Below are positions 48,829 to 60,041 of a stretch of 60,041 bases of DNA, in pieces. The stretch spans positions 293,463 through 353,503 of the forward strand of contig QKYT01000032.1 of NCBI GenBank assembly GCA_003550305.1, written 5' to 3'. This DNA is from Glomus cerebriforme. Lineage: Eukaryota > Glomeromycota > Glomeromycetes > Glomerales > Glomeraceae. Position 1 is the first letter of the stretch. Each line of letters starts with the position of its first letter. The notes under the pieces are model-generated. The model worked only from the letters and a program-made list of their open reading frames with translations, was not told the origin of the DNA and ran no database searches. The position numbers and the translations under genes are program-made.

Positions 48829-49777
48829 AAATAAATTGTTCTCTTTCAAATCTTTTTTTTTTTAAAAAAAAAAAAAAATTGTAAGTTTTCATTATGCAAC
48901 AATCGCTGCATAGAAATTCAAAAATATTATTTAATGACTTTTTATCTTGATTAACATTTGTTTTATCTTTGATATGTACGATAATGTATTCTATTGATTT
49001 GTTTTTTCTGACACAAATATCATTTTAAATAAAATATTTATATAATTCTACTTGCTATCTTAATCAATTCAGATTTATAGAAACTAATTATAATTATTTC
49101 AATTTAAACAGATTAAAATATAAATGATATCCTGCGAGAATTATAAAACAGAAAAGATTTAAAAGATTAAACCAAAAACGGGTTGCAATATTTTACTATT
49201 ATCACGTGACGCTGGGCCGTGATGTTTCTGAGCGAAATTTACCTTTTTTGGCCCGCCGAAATATTATTTACAGGCCCAACTAACCTATAATTTATATAAA
49301 CGAAATATTATAATTGGTAATTTTTTTTTAATAACCAACATTATTTGATATACAGTAACCAACAAATGTAATAAATTATCTGTGCAATTTTCTGTAATGC
49401 GTAATTTCAATGTAATTTCAGGTAATTCTACCATCATTGTTAACCAATTAACCAACAGGAGATTAATATTATTCCAGAATCTTATATAACTAGCCGCATA
49501 TTAAATATGGACAAATCACGTCTCTTTTATGCATATTTCTTCAACTTCGTCCTACGCGCCACAATAATACCAACCATAACAAAAAATATGTATAACATGG
49601 AATATAAAACAATCGTAAAGCAAATAACCAAGCCAAGTCAGTTAAATTTATTGTTTTACTTATACGGAAAATAAATAATTAAAAAAATATATACATATTT
49701 ATAGAACAAGAATAAAAACCCGGAGGATATTTTAAAAATTGGACATTCAAGGTCGATCACATTACAATGAATCATTA
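48829..49777. other. Intergenic region
   Basis: About 950 bp between convergent genes. It contains CACGTG at 49203 and a single match to the GCGCCA repeat (about 49550). No gene was seen. Confidence 0.6.
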
Positions 49778-52700
49778 TTATAACCTACCATTAGTCTCGA
49801 TATACCTTTCACAAAAATTTCTGAGCTGGTTGGCTCGTGAAGTTTCTGCATATATTCTCATATTTTGTACATTCCGCATGTTAACCAAATATGAAAGTCT
49901 AAACTCCATTAACTCTTTCAAATGATCTAAGTTGTAATAGTTTGCTAACTTAAGCAGGTCTCTATATAGATCCAAATTATCTCTATCATTCACAGCATTA
50001 TCCTCGTCTCCATTTAAATTTTGAATCGCATGATCAATACTCTGACCATAGAGGTAACGTAACAAGATGCGCATTGAGTTGGATCTAATGTCCCTAATTG
50101 GTTCATCAACGTTCCTAATATTGATTGTATTTGATCCTGCATATCTCCCTCCTGAAACGAATCTCTGGCGAAAACCTTCAGAGATTGCAGAGAGCACGAA
50201 TCGGCTTGTCCTTATTCTTTCGTTGTTCACAATAAAGGTGACGTCATGCAATGGGTGGTTCTGATCCATTAAATTTTCAAACAACCTGCTTTGAACAAAA
50301 TCTGACTGATTGTGTTGTCTGACATTTATTTCAAAATTTGGGCGTCTTATTTCTCGTACACCGACACTTCTCAACATATTGGGATATCTAGCAAGACTTG
50401 GATTGATATATCTCTCCTCTCCCGGCTCATTATTCAAAACCAAATCTCTTGCAGAAACCCAGTTCCCAAGATCAAATGGATCTTCATTTCTATTAAAATT
50501 AAGTAATAAATTCTCGTGCTCTCTAATATGATCCGATAAGATAATATTCTCATTTAAACATTCTTCTTCGAACCACCTATAAACCTCATCAATGTTACGT
50601 CTGAATATTCCAGCCCAATTTTCCCTCCATTCTTCATCATTTCGGAGAGTCTCATGCAAGAAACGGAGATGGTTTACTACAATAGTAGCACTTGGTCTAC
50701 CAAGCAATGGATTATTTTGGAGTATGGTTTGTGGTGGTATGGCATCTTCCGCAATCAAAGACGTTGGTTGACTCCACGCAATTTCTTTATATTGAGGTAA
50801 AATTATATTTCTAAAACAATCTAAAACATGAGGACGGTCATAATAACGTGGACTGTAAGGTACGCCCAAACTTTTGACAATTGGGACAAATGAAATTCTT
50901 CTGATCAGATCTAATTCAAAATCGTTGATATGGTTATAAAGATGATCAACCAAGATAAAGCCTCTATAGCGTAAGTCAGATGGGGGGTTCTGCTCTTCTT
51001 GTAATTCTTCAATTCTTTCTGCGCACCTTATGAATCTCGGTTGATCGATTATATTATTAAATCCAATATTTGATAATACATTTATGTAACCTGAAAAGTC
51101 AGGAGAAAGGAAGACGTCTAAACCACCAAACACGATCCGAAAAACATCATCGTCATGATTATATAGGTCTGAAATTCTCCTTAATTTTTTTTTAAATGTG
51201 GGAAAACAACTCCTATTTCTTAAATCTTGAACAATGTTATAATGTCCGAGTATGCTTTTTAGGAAATTAAGGTAATAGTAATAATTATTATCATCACATC
51301 TGCCAGTAGGGAACTCAACATCCTCAAAGGTATATGAGTGGATGTCTCGCAAGGGAACACCTAGGGTTTTAAGGATTCGCCAAATAACGTCATTATTTCT
51401 TGTATCAAAAAAAACTTTATTATCCCTTGTCCGATAATGGTTAAAGTTCCTTGGCAAAATGTGCCCGCCTGAAGCTGCTTTTAAAGGTGGACTTGGATTT
51501 GGTATTAAAGGATTTGTAAGTGTTGGCCAAATAGGCAATGAACAGACTAGTGTCGTAAGATCAGGATTCGATGTCACGTCTACATAAATTAGAAACAAAA
51601 AGTTATTCAAATCACTAATTTAATTGCAAAGAAACTCAAAGAAAGTTACCAATTTCATCCCAATTATTTTGTAGTAAGATATGGAGTTCATAAACCTTAT
51701 CACGTGGTAAAAGATTGAAAAGAATGTCCACATTCTCATTCGCGTCATTATCGTCATTAATCAACCGGAAGATATCTTCATTTTGTAATACATGTTGTAG
51801 TACTCTGAAACCGTATTCAATTGCGTACGTTGGACAATTTCTGGTGACTGAAGGAAATGGCCAGAATTTTGAGATGGGATGCCTCCCGAGGTTAATAATT
51901 CTTTCAATGTTTTGCAATTCGATTGCTTTTATTAAGAGTTTGCAATAAAGTTTTGGAAGAAAATCAAGCAAAATATGCCTATTCCAAGCAAGTCTCTGAC
52001 TATCTATATCCGGTAGTGCATTATTTTCGATAAGTAACCTTCCACGGTCCGAACCTTGGGCCCAAGTTCCGCTAAGATGAACTGGCAAATGTGTGACGTC
52101 GGGCAATGAAAGAAAAGAGAACATTCTACCTATAAAATTGGTAGATGTAAGTGATGCAGCGACACCTCCTAATACACGTAATCGATGTCGATTAGCATAT
52201 TCTTGATGTTCTACAGGAGTTTCTTGAGCACCAGTAACAACAATCCAACGGTCATCATGATGTCTATTGACGATAGTCAGCCTGGTATCTATTTGGAAAG
52301 CTTGAATTACACCGTTAGTGATATTTCTTCTTATACTTCGTATCTCATCATCCAATCCTGTTATGGTCGCTGTCCATAAAGGTATTATTCTAAGTGGAAC
52401 TCCAGCACGTATGTAGGACATTTCAATTTTTTCGATGTTTCGAAGGAATAAAAATTCAGAGGATATATTTGATCTAATATCTTCGAACAATCTGATGATT
52501 GCTTCCGGGGTAAAGGTAGCGTCGGATATTTCACTTGCTACTGTTCGAAGAGGTATTCGAAAGAGCGTCCCGTTAAAAGTCGATCGAAAATCGATACCTT
52601 CAATGCCTTCAAAAGGAACCAATTGGTCCCTATCAGGAACCTGATGAATTCCATTTCTGGGAAAAGGGCATTTGATACCACGTTGAAAATCGCCACCTCT

Positions 52701-53277
52701 TCTTAAGAATCTTTCTTGTGGATCCAAAAACACAATAGAATCACCACTGATTAAACTTGGAACATCGGTAAAATGATAACATGAGTTGAAGCCCAATCCA
52801 TGCTTCCCTATCATTGTATCATCGGTTTGTTTTCCGCCAACGCGTATCCTCATGAGTGAATCAAAATCGGGTGGCGAGAATATTCCATTATTAAATATCA
52901 AGATAGCAGGTCCTTGCCAGGCACTCATTTCACTACAAATTAGTGAGTTGGTTGGATGCGAACGGTGGTCGATGATTACATGAAACCGAGTAGCTCTGGC
53001 ATCATCGGCTATTTGTTTTTAGGAATAAAACATTGTAAACGATAATCCAAGAACTCGAAATAATATAAATACAATTTATCACCATTTTGAAGGTATTCTT
53101 TAAATATGCTCTTGGGGGAATAATCCTAATAAAATATCGAATTCATTTTATTTAAATATAAATATAAAATGTCATGCCGTTTCAAAAGTATTGAGGACAA
53201 ACCCTTAATATATTACGGATGGACGCAATAAGCGTCTCATTTTGGCCGAAAACTTGCGAAGTTTCGGCCAGAGACAT
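49778..53277 (-). CDS. Sacsin-type Hsp90-like ATPase fused to a BTB/POZ domain
   Basis: Four exons in minus-strand order: 53277-53203, 53125-53083, 53008-51650, 51579-49778; 1092 residues. The ATG at 53277 opens FGQNETLIASIRNIL and, after two short introns, KEYLQNADDARAT (residues about 34-46), the N-box of the sacsin SRR/Hsp90-like ATPase. GPAILIFNNGIF (72-83) and GKHGLGFNSCYHFTD (107-121) are the next nucleotide-binding motifs. The ATPase module is followed by a long linker region without recognised motif. Residues about 922-1060 are a BTB/POZ domain (HPLHDVTFIVNNERIRTSRF, then ILLRYLYG, then LLKLANYYNLDHLKELME). Sacsin ATPase regions act as chaperone-like modules; BTB domains dimerise and can bind Cul3. 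The combination suggests a chaperone-linked ubiquitin adaptor, but this is inference. The first donor (GTTTGT) is weak, supported by the conserved N-terminal motif on both sides. Confidence 0.85.
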
Positions 53278-55169
53278 GGTTCCCGTTCTGTAAAGTTATA
53301 TCGTAATTAAAGAATTTTTCAGCCAAATTAATATGAATATTTGATTATGGATTTTAGTAAAAAAAAAAAAAATTTCAAGACAAGGTATATTTGATTGGTA
53401 TTCATAAAAAAAAGGATATTTATTTGATTTTAATTCTGATAAGTAGTGTTCCACAGATACTAGTGCCCCGGATTAGGTCATAATAGATTTAATAGATTTA
53501 GGTGACTTTAACGCTCGGGTAGCACAGAAAATTGGGTAGAAGTCCTAGAACAAGGAAATGATAAAAGCCATGTACGATCAATAATTTTGAACCCTCTTTC
53601 TATTCATTGAAATTTGTTGGTACTACATAATATTGTAACAATCAATTAAAAAAGATCATCTCTAAAAATACGACTGAAAAACCGGTTATTATAAAAAGTA
53701 GGGTGAGTCCTCTAATTAATTCTAAGGTCAGAAGAATTTGCTTATTTTTTTTGGAGACGAACTTTGATTGGTTTATTTTTGTGTAGCATTTATCAGGATA
53801 ATTTATTATCTCTATAAATAACATAAATAAGCTACTGTACCCTTGTAAAAAGGATCTGCAAGAAGGGTACTAGAAATTTTGCCATTTTGTAATACCTAAT
53901 GGGTATCACACGTATCACTTAATCACTTGACTAAGTAATAGTTCAAATCACGCAACTTTGAATTACGTAACATTAACATGTGGTTTTAAATGGTGTGATA
54001 GCGGGACTATATTTATTTATTTGACATTTTTTATTTTTTAAACGGTTAAATTTTCACTAAGGCAAATATTTCAGAAGGCATACTAAAAAAGTTTCTTACA
54101 AAATACAAACTATAGAAAACTTGTCTAGCTTGTTAAAATTTATTTTGAAACCTAGTAATGTCTAAAGACTAATGTTCATTGCGAAGTAATACAACAAAAC
54201 AGTACAGTTCTTGTTACGAATAGAGTCACAAACCTTTTGATTGTAATGCTGAATGGCAGTAAAAAAAACAATCACAAAACATTTCCCACAATGGATCGTG
54301 ATAAGGAAAACCACCACCTCAAAAAGATACGACATTCATATATTCTTCGTAATGAAACTTGCAAGTTTTAATTTTTGATTTTTTTTTTCGGGTAATATTT
54401 TACCAATGACAGGTCTTCAACAACAAATTTATTAATGGCGTAAAAATGATGTAGTGATCGTATCAGGAGCTTCTGTATGGAGCTTTGGTGGGAAATTATT
54501 CAAAGATTAACTAGTTAAAATCACATCAGTTAACTGTTAAACAATGTAATTTTTTATTGACTTTATAGTAATTAATGTATTTTTTTTTTTTAATTCTTAA
54601 TGATTTAGAAAAATTATTTTTTGAAATGATCATAATATCATTTACCCAAAAAAAGCAGTATAATTAAGTTACTCCAATGTCCCAGATGATGTGTACCGTA
54701 GTATTTGTGATCATATCACTCCGCTACGAATATTTTTGTGGAGAATCATCAATTTAGTTTTGCACTTCAAAACATAGTTTCATTGTTACGTTTTTTAATC
54801 GACCAATAAAATCATCACGCCGATCAATTGTGTTAAACGACAAGTTTTCGTCCGGTAATCTGGTATATGTATGCATGCACCGTATTTTTTTTATAAATAA
54901 AGTGGAGAGATTCTAAAAAACCGCCAAAATGTTATTACGTAATTATGGAATAATTATTTATAATATTTGGAAGGTTATTTATTAGATAATTTATTCAAAT
55001 TATTCTTTTTGCGGCTATTTTACGACCATGTGAAAAAATCTTAAATTTTTTTGGACACACGATCAGATCACACCATATTATTTTTCAACGAATGAGATTT
55101 TATTGGGTTAAGTTATAAATACCTCAAGAAATCATAAACCTTTTTTGTTCATTAAAAATAATATTCAAA
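53278..55169. other. Intergenic region
   Basis: About 1.9 kb without a supported gene; short frames only. A possible TATA-like TTATAAAT lies about 60 bp before the ATG at 55170. Confidence 0.5.
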
Positions 55170-55607
55170 ATGAATAATGGTAAAGACAAACGCCGACGTA
55201 GACATACATTTCCCGTAAGACGTCAATTATCTTACGATCATACTTTATATGTTAGAGAATTATATAAAGCATATATTTTACCTGATCCTACTGATCCTAC
55301 TGATCCTACCAATCCTATTAATCCTCCCGAATCAATCAAACCAACCGAACAAACCGAACCAATTCAATCAACTGAACAGATTGAACAAACAGAACAAACT
55401 TCCATTATTGGACATAATTGTTATTCTGAGGAACCTTATTCTTATTCCGATACCGGTCTTTCTAGTCCAAACCTACGTCCTTGTAAATCTTCCTCGACAG
55501 ATTCTTATCCAGACATCCATAATGAAATGATCAGTAATCATAAGATTGGTAATAAAGAAATTACCAATCATTTCTTATTCGGTGATAATGACATTAATGA
55601 AATATGA
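55170..55607 (+). CDS. Low-complexity hypothetical protein, 145 aa
   Basis: A single-exon frame with an Arg/Lys-rich start (KDKRRRRHTFPVRRQ), a DPTDPTDPTNPINPP repeat encoded by a 9-nt tandem repeat, a TEQ/EQIEQTEQ stretch, then a Ser/Tyr/Asn-rich part. No transmembrane segment or signal peptide. No family is recognised. Evidence for coding is the uninterrupted frame, the A-rich leader with the ATG in a plausible context, and a TATA-like motif upstream. A disordered basic protein of unknown role; could also be a non-coding repeat with an accidental frame. Confidence 0.45.
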   Translation: MNNGKDKRRRRHTFPVRRQLSYDHTLYVRELYKAYILPDPTDPTDPTNPINPPESIKPTEQTEPIQSTEQIEQTEQTSIIGHNCYSEEPYSYSDTGLSSPNLRPCKSSSTDSYPDIHNEMISNHKIGNKEITNHFLFGDNDINEI

Positions 55608-58600
55608 TGGGAAAAGATATATTTTATATATTTGGTTTGTTTTAAATTTTTTAAATTTTTTAAATCTTTTAGTTTCATAAAAACATTTAAAAGTAATTTT
55701 TTTTTATCATTATTTTTTAAAAAAACAATTATTATTATTATTATTATTTTCAATGAATTTAATTGAATTGTAATATAAAATTCCATTATCAGAATAAAAA
55801 TTTACTAGAGTATTGTTTTTGTTTTTAATTCTGAATGATGACTTATAATTAAGAGAATAGTTCATTAATTTATCATGAGTGAAGAGTTTATGTGTCCACT
55901 GGTGAACATCATCATTCCGATCACTTACTTTGATCTATAGAAAAGTATTATATTTGCCATCTACCAATTATGGAAAATACACGCTCAGCAGTTAAATGAA
56001 ACCAAAAATTAATATTATATCGTATAGTCCCGATAATATTTTACCTCGATAATATGAATGAAGTATATAAAATGTGAACTCGATTGTACCACGTGATATT
56101 GATCGTCACGGTTACACGTTATGACAAGATACACTCTCAAAAAGATTGATAATGTTATTCTCAAAAGAATAATTTCGAAGTCTTAGTTTAGGTTTTAAAC
56201 ATGTGAAAATCTTGCAAATTTCGTTAAGGAACTTAATTGACGTCGTACGTACAAACACGGACTTGAAAGTTGTGCTGGCCAAGTACAGAATCGAAAGCAA
56301 TGGTTGAATGACAAAAAAGATTCCTCCATTTAAACCAGGTAAGTTAGGAGAGTCGGTAGATAATAAGGATTTATTCTAACTTATGATATTATTTTTTGTA
56401 GAAACTGGAAATCGATGAGATAGAATGAAGAATGGTTCCGGCAAGGCAGTAATAATTCTAGTATAATTAATATTGTACACATCTATGTATAACACCAGAA
56501 GTCTTACCAAAAAATAAAGTACCTTAGATTCTCGTGGGTAGTGAAACAATAGGTCAAGTTGATTATGTAATTAAGAAAGTATTAGATACCGTGGAGTTAA
56601 TTGTTATAAGAGAAGTTTTGCAAGATAGTCTTTATGAAAATAGATAATTCATCAAATCAACAAAATCTAAGAAACTAAAGATCGAGATAAATTGCAACAT
56701 TTATGCATATTGCATACCACACATCACAAGGGCATTCAAGACTTTTTATTATGAATTCGATTATCTTTACGGTATCACTGCAGGTGATTTGATATTCCCC
56801 CCGCGAGATTTTGTCCTTGCTTTGTAAGTTATTTAGTAGGAAGCTTCTCAACTTTCATGATGTTAGCCATAGATTGATATTTTATAATATAAGAATTTAT
56901 TATTTGAAAGCCAATCATTACAAACTTCTCAAGGGTGAACTGTGAAGGAGGTATTGGGTAATCATGGGTTTTTAGATTTGCCCGCTATTACAAATCGAGC
57001 GGGTCAGTGGACTTACGTAGTTAAAGTTAAGCAGAAAAAGCTAGTGATTGAAAGCATTGTTGTTAGAGGAAAAATAACCACTAGAACTAGTCGAAACTAC
57101 AACCAAACTTCACAGGAGCCGGGAAGTATGACGTAATGAAGAATCAGAATAATCGGAGTTTGGGAGGATTATACAACTATAATGGAAGCTTAGTTTCAGC
57201 TTTATGTATATATGAGAAACAAAACGCAATTAATGAATTATTATTACAAATCAAAAATGCTACCTTTAACTATTTACACTTAAAAAAACGGGAGGTACGC
57301 GACTTTACCTACTGTACTTCGGTGGTGGATATCCTCGAGAAAGTAACTCATAGTTGTTTCTTCTATAAACAATAATAAAAATGGAAAATTTTGTTATAAC
57401 AAAAATATTCTTAGTATATAAGTTAAATTTATGATAATAGTTAAATAGACTCTTATTTTAAGACTCACGACTGAAAGAATTTTGTTGATGATGATGCATG
57501 TTTCAATGCTTGAAAGTTTTCTCTTTCTTCTGCTTTATTAAATTGATCCATGTTCAGGATGCTTTTCAAATGTTTTTTGTTTCACATCCTATGCCGAATG
57601 ACCATTCAGATCCTATATCACGTGTTCCATCCCTTGATATAGACAAATTAAGAATTCCTTATTAACTTTCTACCATCAATTGCTTTGCAGGTTATCTTCA
57701 TATAAAAAAGGAATCTAGAACGATGTATGAGTGTATGACATTTGATGAGAAAGTTTTTCGCTGGTGTCTCCAAATTTCACAAAATGACCAAATCAGAGTG
57801 AAGCCTTCAGAATTTGGTTTAAAAAGTTGGCATTTACCGTCAATTTCGCCTTTAACAACGAAAATTTGTGAACACCTTAGTTGATAAGTTAGGTATATGT
57901 ATGTCAAATTTGATTTATGTGTCTAATTTTTTTTTATTTATGTACGTTAAATGAATAATACGTTGTAGAAACGTAATCGTGAATATATAACATTTTTTTA
58001 TGGTTATATTATAACATTGTTCTCAATGAATTTACATGTATTATTAATAAAAAAAGCGCCTTGTTGGTCTTTATATGAATAGCATTATTGCGAATTTAAG
58101 ATCGACTGAAATTTTATTAAAGTAATTATTATCAAAGAGAATAGTTCTTGGACCATGAATAATATTTGTTGGCAGTCAAATAAAACAAATTGATGCTGGT
58201 TAATGATTCTTTTTATTCGCCCGAAATTTCTTAATCAAAAATATTTCACAAAATTGAGTTTTTATCAAATAACAATAAATTTCTCGGAGTGGAAATGTGA
58301 AAATTAAAATAAAGTGGTTTCTATTCTTGTCTCTGCTAATTTTTTTACAAATCTTAGATCAACGGAAGGAACATTTACAGATATATGATTGGTGTAAGAG
58401 TGATATAGATAGTTTCATGGAATATCCGGTTGATTTTCCTAGAATACTGAATACATGCTAAATTTCGTAACGCGTAATACATCTGTGCCCAATTTCAGTG
58501 TATTTCATAGAGGACTTAAAAATTAAAATTGTGTTTCATCCAACCTAATAATCAATACGATCCGCAATTACTAAAAGTCGATTATAATGTATGAATTGTA

Positions 58601-59126
58601 ATGGTTCAAATCTCGGTCTTTTTATGCCTCCAGTTGACAAATAAAAGCAGCGATAAACAATATTTTTATACTGCCATCACATAACTTATAATGTGATTCT
58701 AGTCGAGTCCAAAATAAGAAGTTAAGCAAATTGAAGAAACAAATATTTCTGGATGATCAAAACTCAATAAAAAATATTTTAGTCTTAATAATAACGAATT
58801 TAAATCATGAATCAATGCTCGAGTCCAATGCACATTAATCAATCTAATGCTGGCTGAAATCGTCATAGTGCAGACCGAATTTACCATTAAATGATTAATA
58901 TCTTTAAGCACATGATCGATTAAATGTTCAATTATTTTTGGTCTTAAGATTTATTTTCAACATTATAAGATTGACGAAAAAAAAACAATAAGAAAATATA
59001 GCTTAGCTTCCAAGTCAATATTGATGTATATAAACATTATTACATATATTTCTACATTTTATTTTATACTTTTATGAGAAAGAAAATTATTAATTAATAC
59101 AAAAAAAATTGAAACTTAAAATTAAA
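55608..59126. other. Gene-poor region with decayed fragments
   Basis: About 3.5 kb. It contains a decayed gene fragment (56528-56826) and several short open frames on both strands (for example 56942-57136, 57136-57375, 57723-57884) whose composition is more protein-like than pure spacer but which do not join into a model. Possibly remnants of duplicated genes. CACGTG at 56090 and 57619. Confidence 0.5.
56528..56826 (+). pseudogene. Decayed fragment of a nuclease/Crinkler-like gene
   Basis: One frame reads ILVGSETIGQVDYVIKKVLD, then a stop (TAA at 56645-56647), then remains open through EFDYLYGITAGDLIF to a second stop. An acceptor-like CCTTAG directly precedes it. The blocks resemble GRVDYAIKK and DYLYGIVTTG, which I recall from a large family in Rhizophagus associated with Crinkler-type or PD-(D/E)XK-like domains. 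The middle part no longer matches and one in-frame stop breaks the frame, so this is best taken as a degraded copy. Family assignment is from memory of motif shape and is uncertain. Confidence 0.4.
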
Positions 59127-60041
59127 TTATGCAAAAATCATAAAAATTAAAGTACTAGTTACTACAGCCAAACTCATTGCAATACCCCATAAGCCATGAC
59201 TAAAATCATGTGAAATCGTTATAGAATCTGAACCAAAAGTAGAATCAGTAAGTCCTGCTGAGGCAACAACTTTCTTTACTACAAGTACAGTGGATGGTGG
59301 AATATACGTCGCAAAGGTTGTAACCATTCCTTGAGCATTTGTTGTTGTAATTGTTTTTGTAAACCCAGCAAAATATAATGTAATTGTTGTTGTAATTGTA
59401 GATGTTGTCCAATGAGTTATTTTATGGCTCGTATTATCATTACCATTATCATTAGTTGGACTTGGTGTTGGCATTGATGTTATTGTTTCTACTTCTTGTT
59501 GTGTAGATGTTTCAAGTTTTGGAGTACTAAAATTGCAAAAGTTACATGATTTTTTTGTAATTTTTTTTTTAAAAAAGATTTATTATATAAGATTATACAC
59601 TTACATTCCTGGTGGAGCTTTGCATCTATTATCATTTGGAGAAGCACAGGTTGCAGTTGGATTAATTGTTTTTATTGTATTTATGGCATCACTTGGATCT
59701 GAATTAACAACTGGATCTCCTCCAGACTTTCCAGAATTATTAGGATTGGAATCAGGACTGGAATTAGGATTGGAATTATTAGAATTTTCACCTCCATTAG
59801 TATTTGGGTTGTTAGGACCTCCAGGATTATTAGGATCTCCACCTCCGTTAGGATTAGGGTTGTTAGGACCTCCAGGATTATTAGGATCTCCACCTCCGTT
59901 AGGATTAGGATTGTTAGGACCTCCAGGATTGTTGGGATTTCCACCTCCATTAGGATTAGGATTGTTAGGACCTCCAGGATTGTTAGGATCTCCACCTCCG
60001 TTAGGATTAGGATTAGGATTGTTAGGACCTCCAGGATTGTT
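59127..60041 (-). CDS. Repeat-rich GPI-anchored surface protein (5' part outside window)
   Basis: Minus-strand exons >60041-59605 and 59526-59127; the start lies beyond the window. The visible part begins in a tandem array of a 17-residue Asn/Pro/Gly unit (GGPNNPNPNGGGDPNNP type), then a Ser/Asn/Pro-rich stretch, a segment with two cysteines (TCASPNDNRCKAPPG), a Thr-rich region (WTTSTITTTITLYF and TKTITTT) and a C-terminal hydrophobic segment (LWGIAMSLAVVTSTLIFMIF), which is a typical GPI-attachment signal. Such proteins are cell-wall or surface components of fungi. Catalytic domains, if any, would be in the missing N-terminal part. Confidence 0.7.
59780..60041 (-). repeat. Coding tandem repeat, 51-57 nt unit
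   Basis: Near-identical units encoding NNPGGPNNPNPNGGGDP are repeated at least four times and continue beyond the end of the window. One unit carries an extra Asn-Pro pair. The array keeps the reading frame. The 105-codon frame seen in a different minus-strand register across it is an artefact of the repeat. Confidence 0.85.

Noticed and set aside
57698..57907. Overlapping open frames on both strands
   Set aside because: Both strands look moderately protein-like, but neither joins to neighbouring exons or matches a family I recognise; left as possible gene remnant.
59681..59995. 104-codon minus-strand frame rich in Leu, Ile, Val and Glu
   Set aside because: An out-of-register reading of the Asn/Pro/Gly-encoding tandem repeat.
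1..60041. CRISPR arrays, prokaryotic operons, rRNA genes
   Set aside because: The sequence is eukaryotic with spliced genes; no spaced repeat array or rRNA-like conserved segment was seen.

Overview
The window is eukaryotic nuclear DNA with a very low G+C content (roughly a quarter by eye). Genes are rich in short introns of about 70-110 bp with GT..AG ends, separated by AT-rich spacers with mononucleotide runs and small inverted-repeat elements. The gene content (a MATA-type HMG-box gene, Kelch and F-box/Kelch genes, a sacsin-type ATPase fused to BTB, a copper radical oxidase, GPI-anchored serine/threonine/proline-rich proteins) and the composition best fit an arbuscular mycorrhizal fungus such as Rhizophagus (Glomeromycotina). 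The species is an inference from style and families; no marker gene is present.

Layout. 1-6719: gene-free AT-rich DNA with MITE-like elements. 6720-8848 (+): secreted glyoxal-oxidase-type copper radical oxidase, six exons. 8849-14565: gene-free, with a second MITE copy and a perfect hairpin. 14566-16342 (+): seven-transmembrane protein. 16494-21728 (-): large Kelch plus coiled-coil protein of Tea1/Kel1 architecture, tail to tail with the previous gene. 23196-23429 (-): small acidic protein. 26534-28341 (+) and 31014-32729 (-): two paralogous seven-transmembrane receptor-like genes in tail-to-tail orientation, with a repeat-rich protein carrying a hydrophobic C-terminal domain (28843-30276, +) between them. 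38133-38795 (+): MATA-HMG protein. 40630-41401 (+): GPI-anchored cupredoxin-like protein lacking two copper ligands. 44435-45745 (-): F-box/Kelch protein. 48045-48828 (+): unrecognised four-exon gene. 49778-53277 (-): sacsin-type ATPase joined to a BTB domain. 55170-55607 (+): low-complexity hypothetical. 56528-56826: decayed gene fragment. 59127-end (-): repeat-rich GPI-anchored protein running off the window.

Exon models were built by hand from open frames, splice sites and phase. Every complete multi-exon model sums to a whole number of codons. There is no operon logic: neighbours are independent genes, and the only clear relationship is the duplicated receptor pair. The most notable signals are the discordant intron positions and a 13-nt microexon in that pair, an in-frame stop/intron ambiguity in one copy's tail, the ATPase-BTB fusion, and strong over-representation of CACGTG, part of it carried in the terminal inverted repeats of a MITE family.
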